Source: Pseudomonadota bacterium (GTDB lineage Bacteria > Pseudomonadota > Alphaproteobacteria > Acetobacterales > Acetobacteraceae). Taken from it: 7,581 nt of DNA. The position numbers and the translations under genes are program-made. Shown in pieces: positions 1 to 6,499 of this stretch. The notes beneath the pieces were generated by a model. It ran no database searches. It was not told where the DNA came from and saw only the letters and a list, made by a program, of their open reading frames with translations. The stretch is taken from NCBI GenBank assembly GCA_021807465.1, contig JAKBCX010000062.1, positions 1 through 7,581 of the forward strand, given 5' to 3'. How positions within the stretch are numbered: the first letter of the stretch is position 1; each line of letters opens with the position of its first letter.

Positions 1-1552
1 AGGTAAGCTGCTCGCAAAACTGCGCCGCATCCTGATGATTGGCAAAGCCAGTTACGCGCAGACGGTAATAGGTCTGGCCATTCACCGCCACCTTGAGGAT
101 CTCGGGCGACTTGCCCGCGAACAAGGCGGGGGCCTTTGACGAAACCAGGTTCCACTCCTTATGCGCGGCTTCGGCACTGTTCAGGGCGGCAATCTGCACA
201 GCGGCATGGCCACCCTTGGCCCGCTGCATGTTCTGTGCCGGTATGCTGGCCGGTGCGGCGGAGGCCACCTCGTGTTTGGCTGCGGCAGGCGCGGCGGCAA
301 TGGGCTTGGGTGCGGTCTCAGCCATGTTCGTCGTTTCCGGTACAGCGGCGGCAGGTGCTGGGCTGCTGGCCAGTGGCGGTTTGGGTGCGGGTACCACCGC
401 TGCCATCTTGGCCGGGCTGGGGGCTTTGGGCACGGGCTTGTTGGCTGCCACGGGCGCCGCCGCGGCAACCGGCGTAATGGTGGCCGCTTGCATGGCAGTT
501 GGGGCTGCCGCAATCGGATGAGGGGGCGCCGGCTGAGTGCTGGCCACATACTGGGGGGCTGGCGCCGGGGGGCTTACCGCTGGCGCCTCATTGGCGGCGG
601 CAACAGGCGGATCGGCGGGCGGGCTGGCCGCATTATTAACCGGGGCCAGCATAACCGGGCTGCTCGCGGCTTGCGCCATAGGAGCGCTGGTTACCGGCGT
701 GGTTTGCACCATCGGCTGAGCGGCGGCCATGGGGGCAGGTGCCGGTGGCGCGGTGACACTTTGCGATACCAGGGTTTGGTAAGCCTGCATCGCCGCGTTA
801 ATCTGGTCCTGCGTCATATCCACAGCCAGCACCTGGCGGGCATCGTCCGGCCGGCCGGCCGCAACCAGCGCCACAGCGTAATCCTGGCGAATTTTGGGCG
901 TGGCATCAGGCCCTGTGGCAATAGGACCGAGATATTGCAGCGCCAATTCCCCTTGGCCAGAAAGGGCAAGAGACAGGCCTAAATTAACCGAAGTGGCGAT
1001 ACTCCCGGCATTAAGCGCAAGCGATTGCTGGTAAGCCTGGGCGGCACCGGCAAAATTATTCTGCAGGTCGCGCGCAATGCCCAGGTCGCTAAACGCCGCG
1101 GCATCGCCAGGGTCGTCCTGTGTGGCTGCAAGAAACGCGGCCTCAGCGCTCTTCGGGTCCAGCTTCAGCAGGCAGCGGCCAAGCCCGGTTTCAGCCGGGG
1201 CAGATTTAGGGTCGGCCGCCAATGCCTTTTGAAACGCGGCCTCCGCGGCCGGGCAGCGGTTGAGCGCATAGAAGGCCTGCCCCTCATGCACCAGCGCATC
1301 CACATTGTCAGGGTCATCTGCCAGAATCGATTGCGAGACGTTCAACGCCATCGACGGGTCACCACCCGCGATTGCCGCATCGGCCACATTCAGCGTGCTG
1401 GGGCCAACCTTCCCATCCGGCAAGGTATTTGCCGCATTTTTGTTGTTAGCGGCACAGCCAGCCAAGGCCAAGCTGAGGGCGGCCACAACCAGAGGCAGGC
1501 TAGAACGGCGCTTGAAACGTGAGGGGTAGGACAGGCTCGGCATGGTGTGCAC
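1..1552 (-). CDS. tadD: TadD-like TPR lipoprotein with C-terminal SPOR domain (3' end beyond left edge)
   Basis: Likely outer-membrane lipoprotein of the Tad pilus machine. The frame is open from about 1552 to the left edge with no stop, so the C-terminus is missing. Numbering from the ATG at 1543: a basic start (KRR) and hydrophobic stretch end in the lipobox LAGC, with Cys30 as the lipidation site. About residues 50-260 hold helical TPR-type repeats (for example FYALNRCPAAEAAFQKAL, then DLGIARDLQNNFAGAAQAY, then a third LGLSLALSGQGELAL). Residues about 265-440 are an Ala/Pro-rich linker. From about 446 a SPOR-like domain begins (AAVQIAALNSAEAAHKEW, later YYRLRVTGF and DAAQFCEQL), and probably only 10-20 residues of it lie outside. 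TadD proteins are known to support secretin assembly, and SPOR domains bind glycan strands stripped of stem peptides. A combined role at the cell wall is inference. GTG at 1552 is preferred over ATG at 1543 because GGGAG lies 9 nt upstream of it. It follows tadC by 1 nt. Confidence 0.85.
   Translation of the reverse strand, partial: MHTMPSLSYPSRFKRRSSLPLVVAALSLALAGCAANNKNAANTLPDGKVGPSTLNVADAAIAGGDPSMALNVSQSILADDPDNVDALVHEGQAFYALNRCPAAEAAFQKALAADPKSAPAETGLGRCLLKLDPKSAEAAFLAATQDDPGDAAAFSDLGIARDLQNNFAGAAQAYQQSLALNAGSIATSVNLGLSLALSGQGELALQYLGPIATGPDATPKIRQDYAVALVAAGRPDDARQVLAVDMTQDQINAAMQAYQTLVSQSVTAPPAPAPMAAAQPMVQTTPVTSAPMAQAASSPVMLAPVNNAASPPADPPVAAANEAPAVSPPAPAPQYVASTQPAPPHPIAAAPTAMQAATITPVAAAAPVAANKPVPKAPSPAKMAAVVPAPKPPLASSPAPAAAVPETTNMAETAPKPIAAAPAAAKHEVASAAPASIPAQNMQRAKGGHAAVQIAALNSAEAAHKEWNLVSSKAPALFAGKSPEILKVAVNGQTYYRLRVTGFANHQDAAQFCEQLT
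224..751 (-). other. Ala/Pro-rich low-complexity linker between TPR and SPOR domains
   Basis: About 176 codons of the TPR/SPOR lipoprotein are dominated by Ala, Pro, Val, Ser and Thr, with scattered Lys and Gln and no predicted fold. It is not a clean tandem repeat, but short APxP, AAAP and PAPAP units recur. Such linkers commonly let an outer-membrane-anchored protein span part of the periplasm to reach peptidoglycan. The skewed composition also creates long spurious open frames on the opposite strand here. Confidence 0.75.
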
Positions 1553-1553
1553 T

Positions 1554-2525
1554 CTATTTTGCTCCCTTCAGGGTCGCCATCACGTTGATGATCGCCGGGC
1601 CTGCGACCACGAGGAAGACGCAAGGCAGGATGAATAAGATCATTGGAATGGTCATCATTGTTGGCAGACGCCCTGCCCGCTCCTCGAACTTGACCAGCGC
1701 CTCCTGGCGCAATTCGGCCGAAAGCGTGCGCAGCGCGGTGGTTAGCGGCGTGCCATATTGCAGCGATTGCGCCAGCGTCGTGGCCAGACGCTTGAGCACA
1801 TCAAGCCCTGTGCGCGCGCCCAGTGAGTCCATGGCCGTCCGCAGGTCAGAGCCTATCTGCATCTCACGCGAGGTTTGCGTCAGCTCTTGCGCGAGCTGCG
1901 GGTTGAGCGTCTCCATCTCCTGGCTGACACGCGCGATACCCGCTTCCAAAGCCAAACCAGCATCGGCGCAGATCACCAGCATGTCGAGCGCATCGGGCAC
2001 CCCAGCTTCCACTTTTTCAAGGAATTTCTTCCGCGTGTTGGTAGCGTAGGTCTCGGGCGCGAGTATCGCGCCCACCGTGCCGCCGGCCACCGCCACCATG
2101 GTCCAAAACCGCGTTAAATGAAACACATGGTGCGCCAGGAAAAAGGCAATGATCGGCGTGACCAGCAACAGCAGGATTTTGGAGCCGATAAACAGGCCAA
2201 GCCCGCGCCCGCCCTTGAAGCCAATGCCCTCCAGCGTGGCCTGCATTTCCGTCAGCGTTTTGCGGTTAAGCATACCGGAGCGGGCAATGAGCATGCCGAA
2301 GCCAGAAATGAGCCGCAGCGCCAGCGCCTCTTTGGGCTTGTCTTCTTCTTCCTTGATTTCCTCAACCGTTTCACCGGTGATAAGGCCAATGCGCCGCTCA
2401 AGCCGCGCCGCCTTGCCAAGGTCGATGGCGAGCACAAAGCCCGCGACCGCCAGCAGCCCGAAACAGATAAGGATCAGGAACAGCAGCTCGTAAATCGTGG
2501 TGCTGGAAATATTATTTAAGGACAT
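1554..2525 (-). CDS. tadC: Tad pilus inner-membrane platform protein TadC (CpaH)
   Basis: Polytopic inner-membrane protein of the type II secretion F (GspF/PilC-like) family, 323 aa, about the usual TadC length. It is expected to pair with TadB as the platform on which the CpaF ATPase acts. Visible segments: an N-terminal membrane helix at about 12-34, a charged cytoplasmic stretch with an acidic cluster (EEIKEEEDK, 55-63), two helices at about 111-133 and 141-158, the T2SF domain at about 176-305 beginning VPDALDMLVICADAGLALE, and a C-terminal helix at about 291-316. The VPDALDML motif and the position after tadB separate it from TadB. Its start overlaps the end of tadB by 14 nt and has no clear Shine-Dalgarno sequence, which suggests translational coupling. 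The stop is TAG at 1556-1554, immediately before the TPR/SPOR gene. Confidence 0.95.
   Translation of the reverse strand: MSLNNISSTTIYELLFLILICFGLLAVAGFVLAIDLGKAARLERRIGLITGETVEEIKEEEDKPKEALALRLISGFGMLIARSGMLNRKTLTEMQATLEGIGFKGGRGLGLFIGSKILLLLVTPIIAFFLAHHVFHLTRFWTMVAVAGGTVGAILAPETYATNTRKKFLEKVEAGVPDALDMLVICADAGLALEAGIARVSQEMETLNPQLAQELTQTSREMQIGSDLRTAMDSLGARTGLDVLKRLATTLAQSLQYGTPLTTALRTLSAELRQEALVKFEERAGRLPTMMTIPMILFILPCVFLVVAGPAIINVMATLKGAK
1562..1566 (-). promoter_or_regulatory. Ribosome binding site that favours a GTG start for the TPR/SPOR gene
   Basis: On the minus strand GGGAG lies inside the last codons of tadC, 9 nt before a GTG codon at 1552-1550, which itself follows the tadC stop by 1 nt. 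The in-frame ATG at 1543 has only a weak GAG near it. The GTG start adds three residues (M-H-T) before the ATG-initiated sequence. Confidence 0.5.
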
Positions 2526-3498
2526 TGCTTATCATGGATTGAATGGTGCCCATGCCAAAAATCAGCAGCACGATTGCGCCGGTGATAACGGACTCTCCGC
2601 CTTTGGTGTTGAACAGCGCCATGATATAGTCGGGCTGCACCAAGAAGATCATGCCGCCGGCGACGAAAGGCAGCACTGAGAGGACCATGGCCGAAGTGCG
2701 CGCCTCGGCGGTGAGCGCATAACCGCGCGCCTTCAGGGCCACACGCTTGCGAATGACGTCCGAGAGTCCCTCAAGCGTCTGGGTAATGCCGCCGCCGGAG
2801 CGCGCCTGCAGCGTGAGTGCCGTGGCAAAGAATTGGTACTCCGTCAGCTTCACCCGCAGGGCAAGATCGCGCAATGCGGCGTCGAGCGGCACACCGATGG
2901 AAACCTTGTCTGCCAGAATGGTGAATTCCCGCTTGGTTGGTTCCATTGAATCCTTGGCAACGGTACGAAGCGCCTCGCCCATGGGAATGCCAACGCGCAC
3001 ACAGCGCACCACCGTGTTCAAAGCGTCTGGAAACTGCTCCACCAGCTTGGCATTGCGGCGGTTCTTGAACATATTGAAGATGAAACGGATAATCAGGTAC
3101 CACAGCACAATGGACCCAAAATATTCGGTCAAGTAGAGAAGAAACGGATAGCTGGCGAGCGGGTGCGACAGCAGGAAGATCATCCCCGCATCCAGCAGCA
3201 AGGCGATAGGCGGGACGAGCCACCATTTTATCGGGTAGGTCTCGGCCTGCTGCAAATCAACGCCGATCAGCGCAGCCGCTTTTTCTTTCAGCTCTTCAGC
3301 GCGGGAAACCGTGCGGACCAGCGAATACTCTTCCTCAACCGCCTGCGTTGGGCGGGCCGACGGCGCGATGGTTTCGTACAAACGCTCCTTGAGTTTTGCT
3401 TGGCGGTCATGCTCCTTAATGAGCATCATGGTGGCTCCCGCCACCGCTATCAGCAGCACCACAAGAAGAAGAAGAACAACGAGGAGTTTCATGCCCAT
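2512..3498 (-). CDS. tadB: Tad pilus inner-membrane platform protein TadB (CpaG)
   Basis: Inner-membrane platform protein of the type II secretion F family, 328 aa, normal for TadB. A strong hydrophobic N-terminal helix (about 4-27) is followed by a charged cytoplasmic region. Two helices follow at about 92-110 and 117-142. The T2SF domain at about 156-285 carries the typical FPDALNTVVRCVRVGIPMGEAL and the downstream LTLQARSGGGITQTLEGLSDVIR. Two C-terminal helices lie at about 268-287 and 303-324. It should bind CpaF on the cytoplasmic side and work with TadC in pilin extrusion. The ATG shares its A with the TGA stop of cpaF (TGATG), and GGAGGA sits 6 nt upstream. A second ATG two codons later (M3) is possible but less well spaced. 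No truncation or missing motif is seen. Confidence 0.95.
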   Translation of the reverse strand: MGMKLLVVLLLLVVLLIAVAGATMMLIKEHDRQAKLKERLYETIAPSARPTQAVEEEYSLVRTVSRAEELKEKAAALIGVDLQQAETYPIKWWLVPPIALLLDAGMIFLLSHPLASYPFLLYLTEYFGSIVLWYLIIRFIFNMFKNRRNAKLVEQFPDALNTVVRCVRVGIPMGEALRTVAKDSMEPTKREFTILADKVSIGVPLDAALRDLALRVKLTEYQFFATALTLQARSGGGITQTLEGLSDVIRKRVALKARGYALTAEARTSAMVLSVLPFVAGGMIFLVQPDYIMALFNTKGGESVITGAIVLLIFGMGTIQSMISNVLK

Positions 3499-4892
3499 CA
3501 GCTATCCTCCAACGCGTTCATCCATGCCCGCTCCAGCCCGTAATATTGCAGCCTCTCGGTGAAGGTGGAGCGGATTCGGCTCACCTCGTAACGGCCGGTC
3601 AGACGGCCGGTCGCGGTTTCGCCGGTGATTTCCAGCTTGAAAATATCGTTAAGCAGCTGCGTCTCGCCTTCAATGCCGGCAATCTCCGTCACCTGGGTCA
3701 CGCGGCGGCCGCCGTCGCGCTGGCGTTCCACCTGGACAATGAGATTGACCGAAGAGACGACCTGCTGGCGGATGGCGCGCGGGGTCAGGCCCATGGAGGA
3801 CATCTGCACCATGTTCTCGACACGGGAGAGCGCGTCACGCGTGTTGTTGGCGTGAATGGTGGACATGGAACCATCATGGCCCGTGTTCATGGCTTGCAGC
3901 ATGTCGAACGCCTCGGCACCGCGCACCTCGCCAATGATAATGCGGTCGGGGCGCATACGCAGCGCGTTACGCACCAAGTCGCGCGCGGTGATCTCGCCCT
4001 TGCCTTCAAGGCTGGGCGGGCGGGTTTCCAGGCGCACAACATGCGGCTGCTGTAATTGCAGCTCGGCCGCGTCTTCCACCGTGACAATACGCTCCGATGG
4101 ATCGATGAACCGGGACAGCGCGTTCATCATGGTGGTTTTACCCGAGCCGGTGCCACCCGAGACGATGATATTGAGCCGGCATCGCGCGGCGATTTCCAGC
4201 ACGCGGGCCATGGGGGCGGTCAGCGAGCCGAAAGCGATCAGCTTTTCGAAATCAATCGGCTTCTTGGAGAATTTACGGATTGAAATCGACGGCCCATCGA
4301 TGGCCAACGGTGGCAGAATAATATTGACGCGCGAGCCATCTTTCAGGCGCGCGTCGCACATCGGGCTGGATTCATCGACACGGCGCCCCACCGAGGCGGC
4401 GATGCGCTGGCAGATATTGGTGAGATGACCCCAATCGCGGAAGCGCACCGGCACCTGCACCACCTTGCCGCCGCGCTCGACGAATGTGTGCTCCGGGCCA
4501 TTGACCATGATGTCGCTGATGCTCTCATCGAGCAGTAGCGGCTCCAAAGGCCCGAGGCCGAGCATGTCGTCCACCAGCTCGGTGGCCAAGGCGCGCTGCT
4601 CGCGCGCGTTCATCTGCACACGCTTGTCGGTGGCTAGGTCAGAGATTAGCCGCTCGACCTCATTCAGCAGGCGTTCCGGTGCCAGCGAGGCAACGGCCGT
4701 GGCATCCATGCGCGCAAGGCAAAGGTTGCGCAGCTCGGCAACCTCGGGGCGGATGGTAACGGTGTTGTCGCCGCGAAAATGCGCGTCCTGCTGCCCAGAT
4801 GCCGCGGCCAGCGGCGACTGCGCCACAGGCGTGCCATTGCCGAAACTCTCCACGCGGCGGCGGCCAAAAACGGGCAGGTTGCCATCGGACAT
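3498..4892 (-). CDS. cpaF: Tad pilus assembly ATPase CpaF/TadA
   Basis: Cytoplasmic secretion-type (GspE/VirB11 superfamily) hexameric ATPase that powers Tad pilus assembly, and in some species retraction. It is 464 aa, usual for CpaF. After a poorly conserved N-terminus (about 1-50), the N-terminal domain includes LGLGPLEPLLLDESISDIMVNG (about 112-132). The catalytic domain has Walker A GGTGSGKTT (246-254), the Asp-box region RIVTVEDAAELQL (268-280), the Walker B region IIIGEVRGAEAFDML (318-332) with Glu322, and the His box TGHDGSMSTIHANN (337-350). Arg313/Arg315 and Arg324 are in the expected places. All key residues look intact. It follows cpaE by 5 nt, with AGGGTGAG just upstream of the ATG, and ends in a 1-nt overlap with tadB. 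A 10-bp direct repeat near the C-terminus encodes a doubled Thr-Gly-Arg. Confidence 0.97.
   Translation of the reverse strand: MSDGNLPVFGRRRVESFGNGTPVAQSPLAAASGQQDAHFRGDNTVTIRPEVAELRNLCLARMDATAVASLAPERLLNEVERLISDLATDKRVQMNAREQRALATELVDDMLGLGPLEPLLLDESISDIMVNGPEHTFVERGGKVVQVPVRFRDWGHLTNICQRIAASVGRRVDESSPMCDARLKDGSRVNIILPPLAIDGPSISIRKFSKKPIDFEKLIAFGSLTAPMARVLEIAARCRLNIIVSGGTGSGKTTMMNALSRFIDPSERIVTVEDAAELQLQQPHVVRLETRPPSLEGKGEITARDLVRNALRMRPDRIIIGEVRGAEAFDMLQAMNTGHDGSMSTIHANNTRDALSRVENMVQMSSMGLTPRAIRQQVVSSVNLIVQVERQRDGGRRVTQVTEIAGIEGETQLLNDIFKLEITGETATGRLTGRYEVSRIRSTFTERLQYYGLERAWMNALEDS
3505..3510 (-). promoter_or_regulatory. Shine-Dalgarno site of tadB within the cpaF 3' end
   Basis: GGAGGA on the minus strand lies 6 nt before the tadB ATG, inside the last codons of cpaF. 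With the TGATG stop/start overlap it indicates coupled translation of ATPase and platform protein, which would help keep their amounts in proportion. Confidence 0.7.
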
Positions 4893-4897
4893 TCAGC

Positions 4898-6154
4898 TCA
4901 CCCTTTCGAGAAGCCGAGCATCTTGAATATACCGCCAACAGAGGTGAGTTGCGCCGTGCCATCAATCATGGACTCATCGCGGTTGGCGACAAAGCCGACC
5001 TCACGCGAAAGATCGATGATAGCCTGACGGAACGGTCCCTTCGTGGCGATGGCCGGCTCGCCAAAGCTGGCGGATTCATTAAGCTGCTTGGGAATATCGG
5101 GAATAACGATGTCGATCTTGACCTTCAGCGCTTCTTCAATCTGCTTTCGCGTGAGGCCGCCGGGGCGCCCCTGGCGGTTGAGCACGATGGTTGGGCTTTG
5201 CGGCTGCCATGGGCCGTTGGGCAAGCCGAGCAGGCGCAGCGTGTCGCGCACCGAGGCCAAGGTGGGGTCCATCACAATTACGCGATGATGCGCGAATTCG
5301 ATCAGTTCCCGGTTGCACTGCATCGGCAAAAACGGCACGTCCAAGATGATGAAATTGTATCGTACACGAAGCGCCTCGATGAGCCGCCGTGCTGCGCCCG
5401 GTGCGTAATGCAGCGGTTCGGTGAGCTTTTCTTCCGAGGCCAAAACCTGCAGGCGCTCAGCCACGGGCTGGGCGGCGCGCTCAACAAAAAGCGGGTCGAT
5501 ACGGTCTGGCGTTTCCAGCGCCATGCGCAGGCCTGGGCCGGTTTTGCCGCCAAGCAGCAAGGCGCCGGACCCCATGTGGATGTCGGATTCCACAAATACC
5601 GTATGGCGCTTGGCCATAACGCCGAGCAGCCAGGAGAGGTTGCCGGCGATGGTGGTGGCCCCTACCCCGCCACGGGCGCCCATGACGGCGATAACGCGCC
5701 CGCCACGTGTGGCTTCCTGACCGATGGTCTTGCGCGTGATGAGCGGCGCGAAATGGCGCGCCACTGCCTCGCGGGTGATGGGTTTGAAGATATACTCCAT
5801 CACGCCCATGCCGCGCGTGATATGGCGGTAGAAATCAACGTCGTCCGTATCGCCGATAACAAGCACACGCACACCCGGCTCAACCACGTCGGAAAGTTCG
5901 CCCAGCGCATGGAGCGGCTGCTCTTCGCCGGCAATATCGACGATCAGCACTTCCGGCGTCTGCATCTTCGCCATGGCCGCAATAGCGGTGCGGACAGTGC
6001 CACGGCGTATGTCCATACCGTTCGCAGGCATATCACCCAAGCCGTCGCGCAGCACCTGTTCCGTGGCCGGGTCGCCCAGGAAGGCGAGCACAGTCAGGCG
6101 GTCCGGCCTACCCCCAGTCCCATCGGCCGTCACACGCGAGACCTGTTGACTCAT
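4898..6154 (-). CDS. cpaE: Tad pilus localisation protein CpaE/TadZ (receiver-like plus MinD/ParA-type ATPase domain)
   Basis: Cytoplasmic protein that, in Caulobacter and Aggregatibacter relatives, localises the Tad machine in the cell, often at a pole. It is 418 aa. The N-terminal part (about 20-140) looks like a response-regulator receiver: beta strand LTVLAFLGD, Asp73 in VLIVDI at the phospho-acceptor position, and Lys124 in YIFKP. The usual acidic pair after the first strand is not evident, so phosphorylation is doubtful. The MinD/ParA-like domain follows (about 153-390). Its P-loop is GARGGVGATT (159-168), in which Arg161 and Ala166 replace the two lysines of the canonical deviant Walker A KGGxGKT. 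A VESDIHMGSGALLL segment (Asp191) and Walker B-like FIILDVP (268-274) follow. The start is supported by GGAGG with a 4-nt spacer. It lies 34 nt after the small lipoprotein gene and 5 nt before cpaF. Confidence 0.95.
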   Translation of the reverse strand: MSQQVSRVTADGTGGRPDRLTVLAFLGDPATEQVLRDGLGDMPANGMDIRRGTVRTAIAAMAKMQTPEVLIVDIAGEEQPLHALGELSDVVEPGVRVLVIGDTDDVDFYRHITRGMGVMEYIFKPITREAVARHFAPLITRKTIGQEATRGGRVIAVMGARGGVGATTIAGNLSWLLGVMAKRHTVFVESDIHMGSGALLLGGKTGPGLRMALETPDRIDPLFVERAAQPVAERLQVLASEEKLTEPLHYAPGAARRLIEALRVRYNFIILDVPFLPMQCNRELIEFAHHRVIVMDPTLASVRDTLRLLGLPNGPWQPQSPTIVLNRQGRPGGLTRKQIEEALKVKIDIVIPDIPKQLNESASFGEPAIATKGPFRQAIIDLSREVGFVANRDESMIDGTAQLTSVGGIFKMLGFSKG

Positions 6155-6158
6155 AGGT

Positions 6159-6163
6159 CCTCC
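6159..6163 (-). promoter_or_regulatory. Shine-Dalgarno site of cpaE
   Basis: GGAGG on the minus strand, 4 nt before the cpaE ATG, in the 34-nt gap after the small lipoprotein gene. This gap is the longest in the window and contains no recognisable promoter or terminator. The site supports the chosen start. Confidence 0.65.
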
Positions 6164-6188
6164 ATAGCTTGCTGCGAGACGTTACTGC

Positions 6189-6488
6189 TCATGAGCCGAC
6201 GTTGATTGGAGACGATACCGTCTGCACCTGAATAGGTGTTTGCAGACCGCTCGCAGTGCCGTTGGACAATGCCTTTTCTACGCCGCCGACTGCAACAATA
6301 CCATTGGAGCCAGGCTCCGAACGGCCATGAATAAGGTCCCCCTTATTGGCTGCCTGCAGGGCAATGTTCTTGTTAGACGCATTGGTAGCCGACCAGTTTC
6401 CAGGGCGTTGGAATGGGTCAAACGCGCCTTGGCAGGCACTTAGAGATAGGATGGCACAGCAAAGGCCCAAGAAAACCAGTTTACGCAT
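6189..6488 (-). CDS. Small lipoprotein in the cpaD position, probably a reduced CpaD
   Basis: A 99-aa predicted lipoprotein: MRK, then a hydrophobic stretch ending in lipobox LSAC with Cys19. The mature part is about 80 residues, with PGNWSATNASNKNIALQAAN followed by KGDLIHGR (29-56), then a Gly/Ser/Thr/Val-rich tail. As I recall the family, the C-terminal part of CpaD has a similar pattern (a Gly/Asn-rich turn, NLAxxVANPxDL, then a Gly/Pro-Arg). That similarity and the slot between secretin and cpaE suggest a CpaD-type protein acting with the secretin at the outer membrane. Full CpaD proteins are about twice as long or more, and the N-terminal region is absent here without any sign of a frameshift. 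Homology is inferred by eye. It could instead be an unrelated small lipoprotein. GAGGGG lies 5 nt before the ATG. The gene starts 11 nt after the secretin stop. Confidence 0.8.
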   Translation of the reverse strand: MRKLVFLGLCCAILSLSACQGAFDPFQRPGNWSATNASNKNIALQAANKGDLIHGRSEPGSNGIVAVGGVEKALSNGTASGLQTPIQVQTVSSPINVGS

Positions 6489-6499
6489 GTGCGCCCCTC

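Noticed and set aside
93..521. A plus-strand frame rich in Ala and Gly that resembles a membrane protein
   Set aside because: Its hydrophobic look comes from reading the Ala/Pro codons of the linker on the other strand. The minus-strand frame has a lipobox, TPR and SPOR features and fits the operon.
847..860. GC-only palindromic run CCGGCCGGCCGGCC
   Set aside because: It falls in coding sequence for Ala-Gly-Arg-Pro in the TPR region and is explained by codon use.
161..982. A 273-codon plus-strand open frame with many Gly, Arg and His residues
   Set aside because: It is the antisense of the Ala/Pro-rich linker and TPR region. The composition is a by-product of that linker, and no ribosome binding site or domain is seen.
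6187..6196. Perfect 10-bp palindrome GCTCATGAGC over the stop of the small lipoprotein gene, considered as an operator or terminator
   Set aside because: The possible stem is only about 3 bp with a 4-nt loop and no T-run follows. A 10-bp palindrome is weak evidence alone.
4799..6205. A 468-codon open frame on the plus strand, antisense to cpaE and the start of cpaF
   Set aside because: It lies wholly opposite clear family proteins, has no recognisable domain or hydrophobic pattern, and is rich in Arg, His and Gly as expected from the antisense of GC-rich codons. Long antisense frames are common at this base composition.
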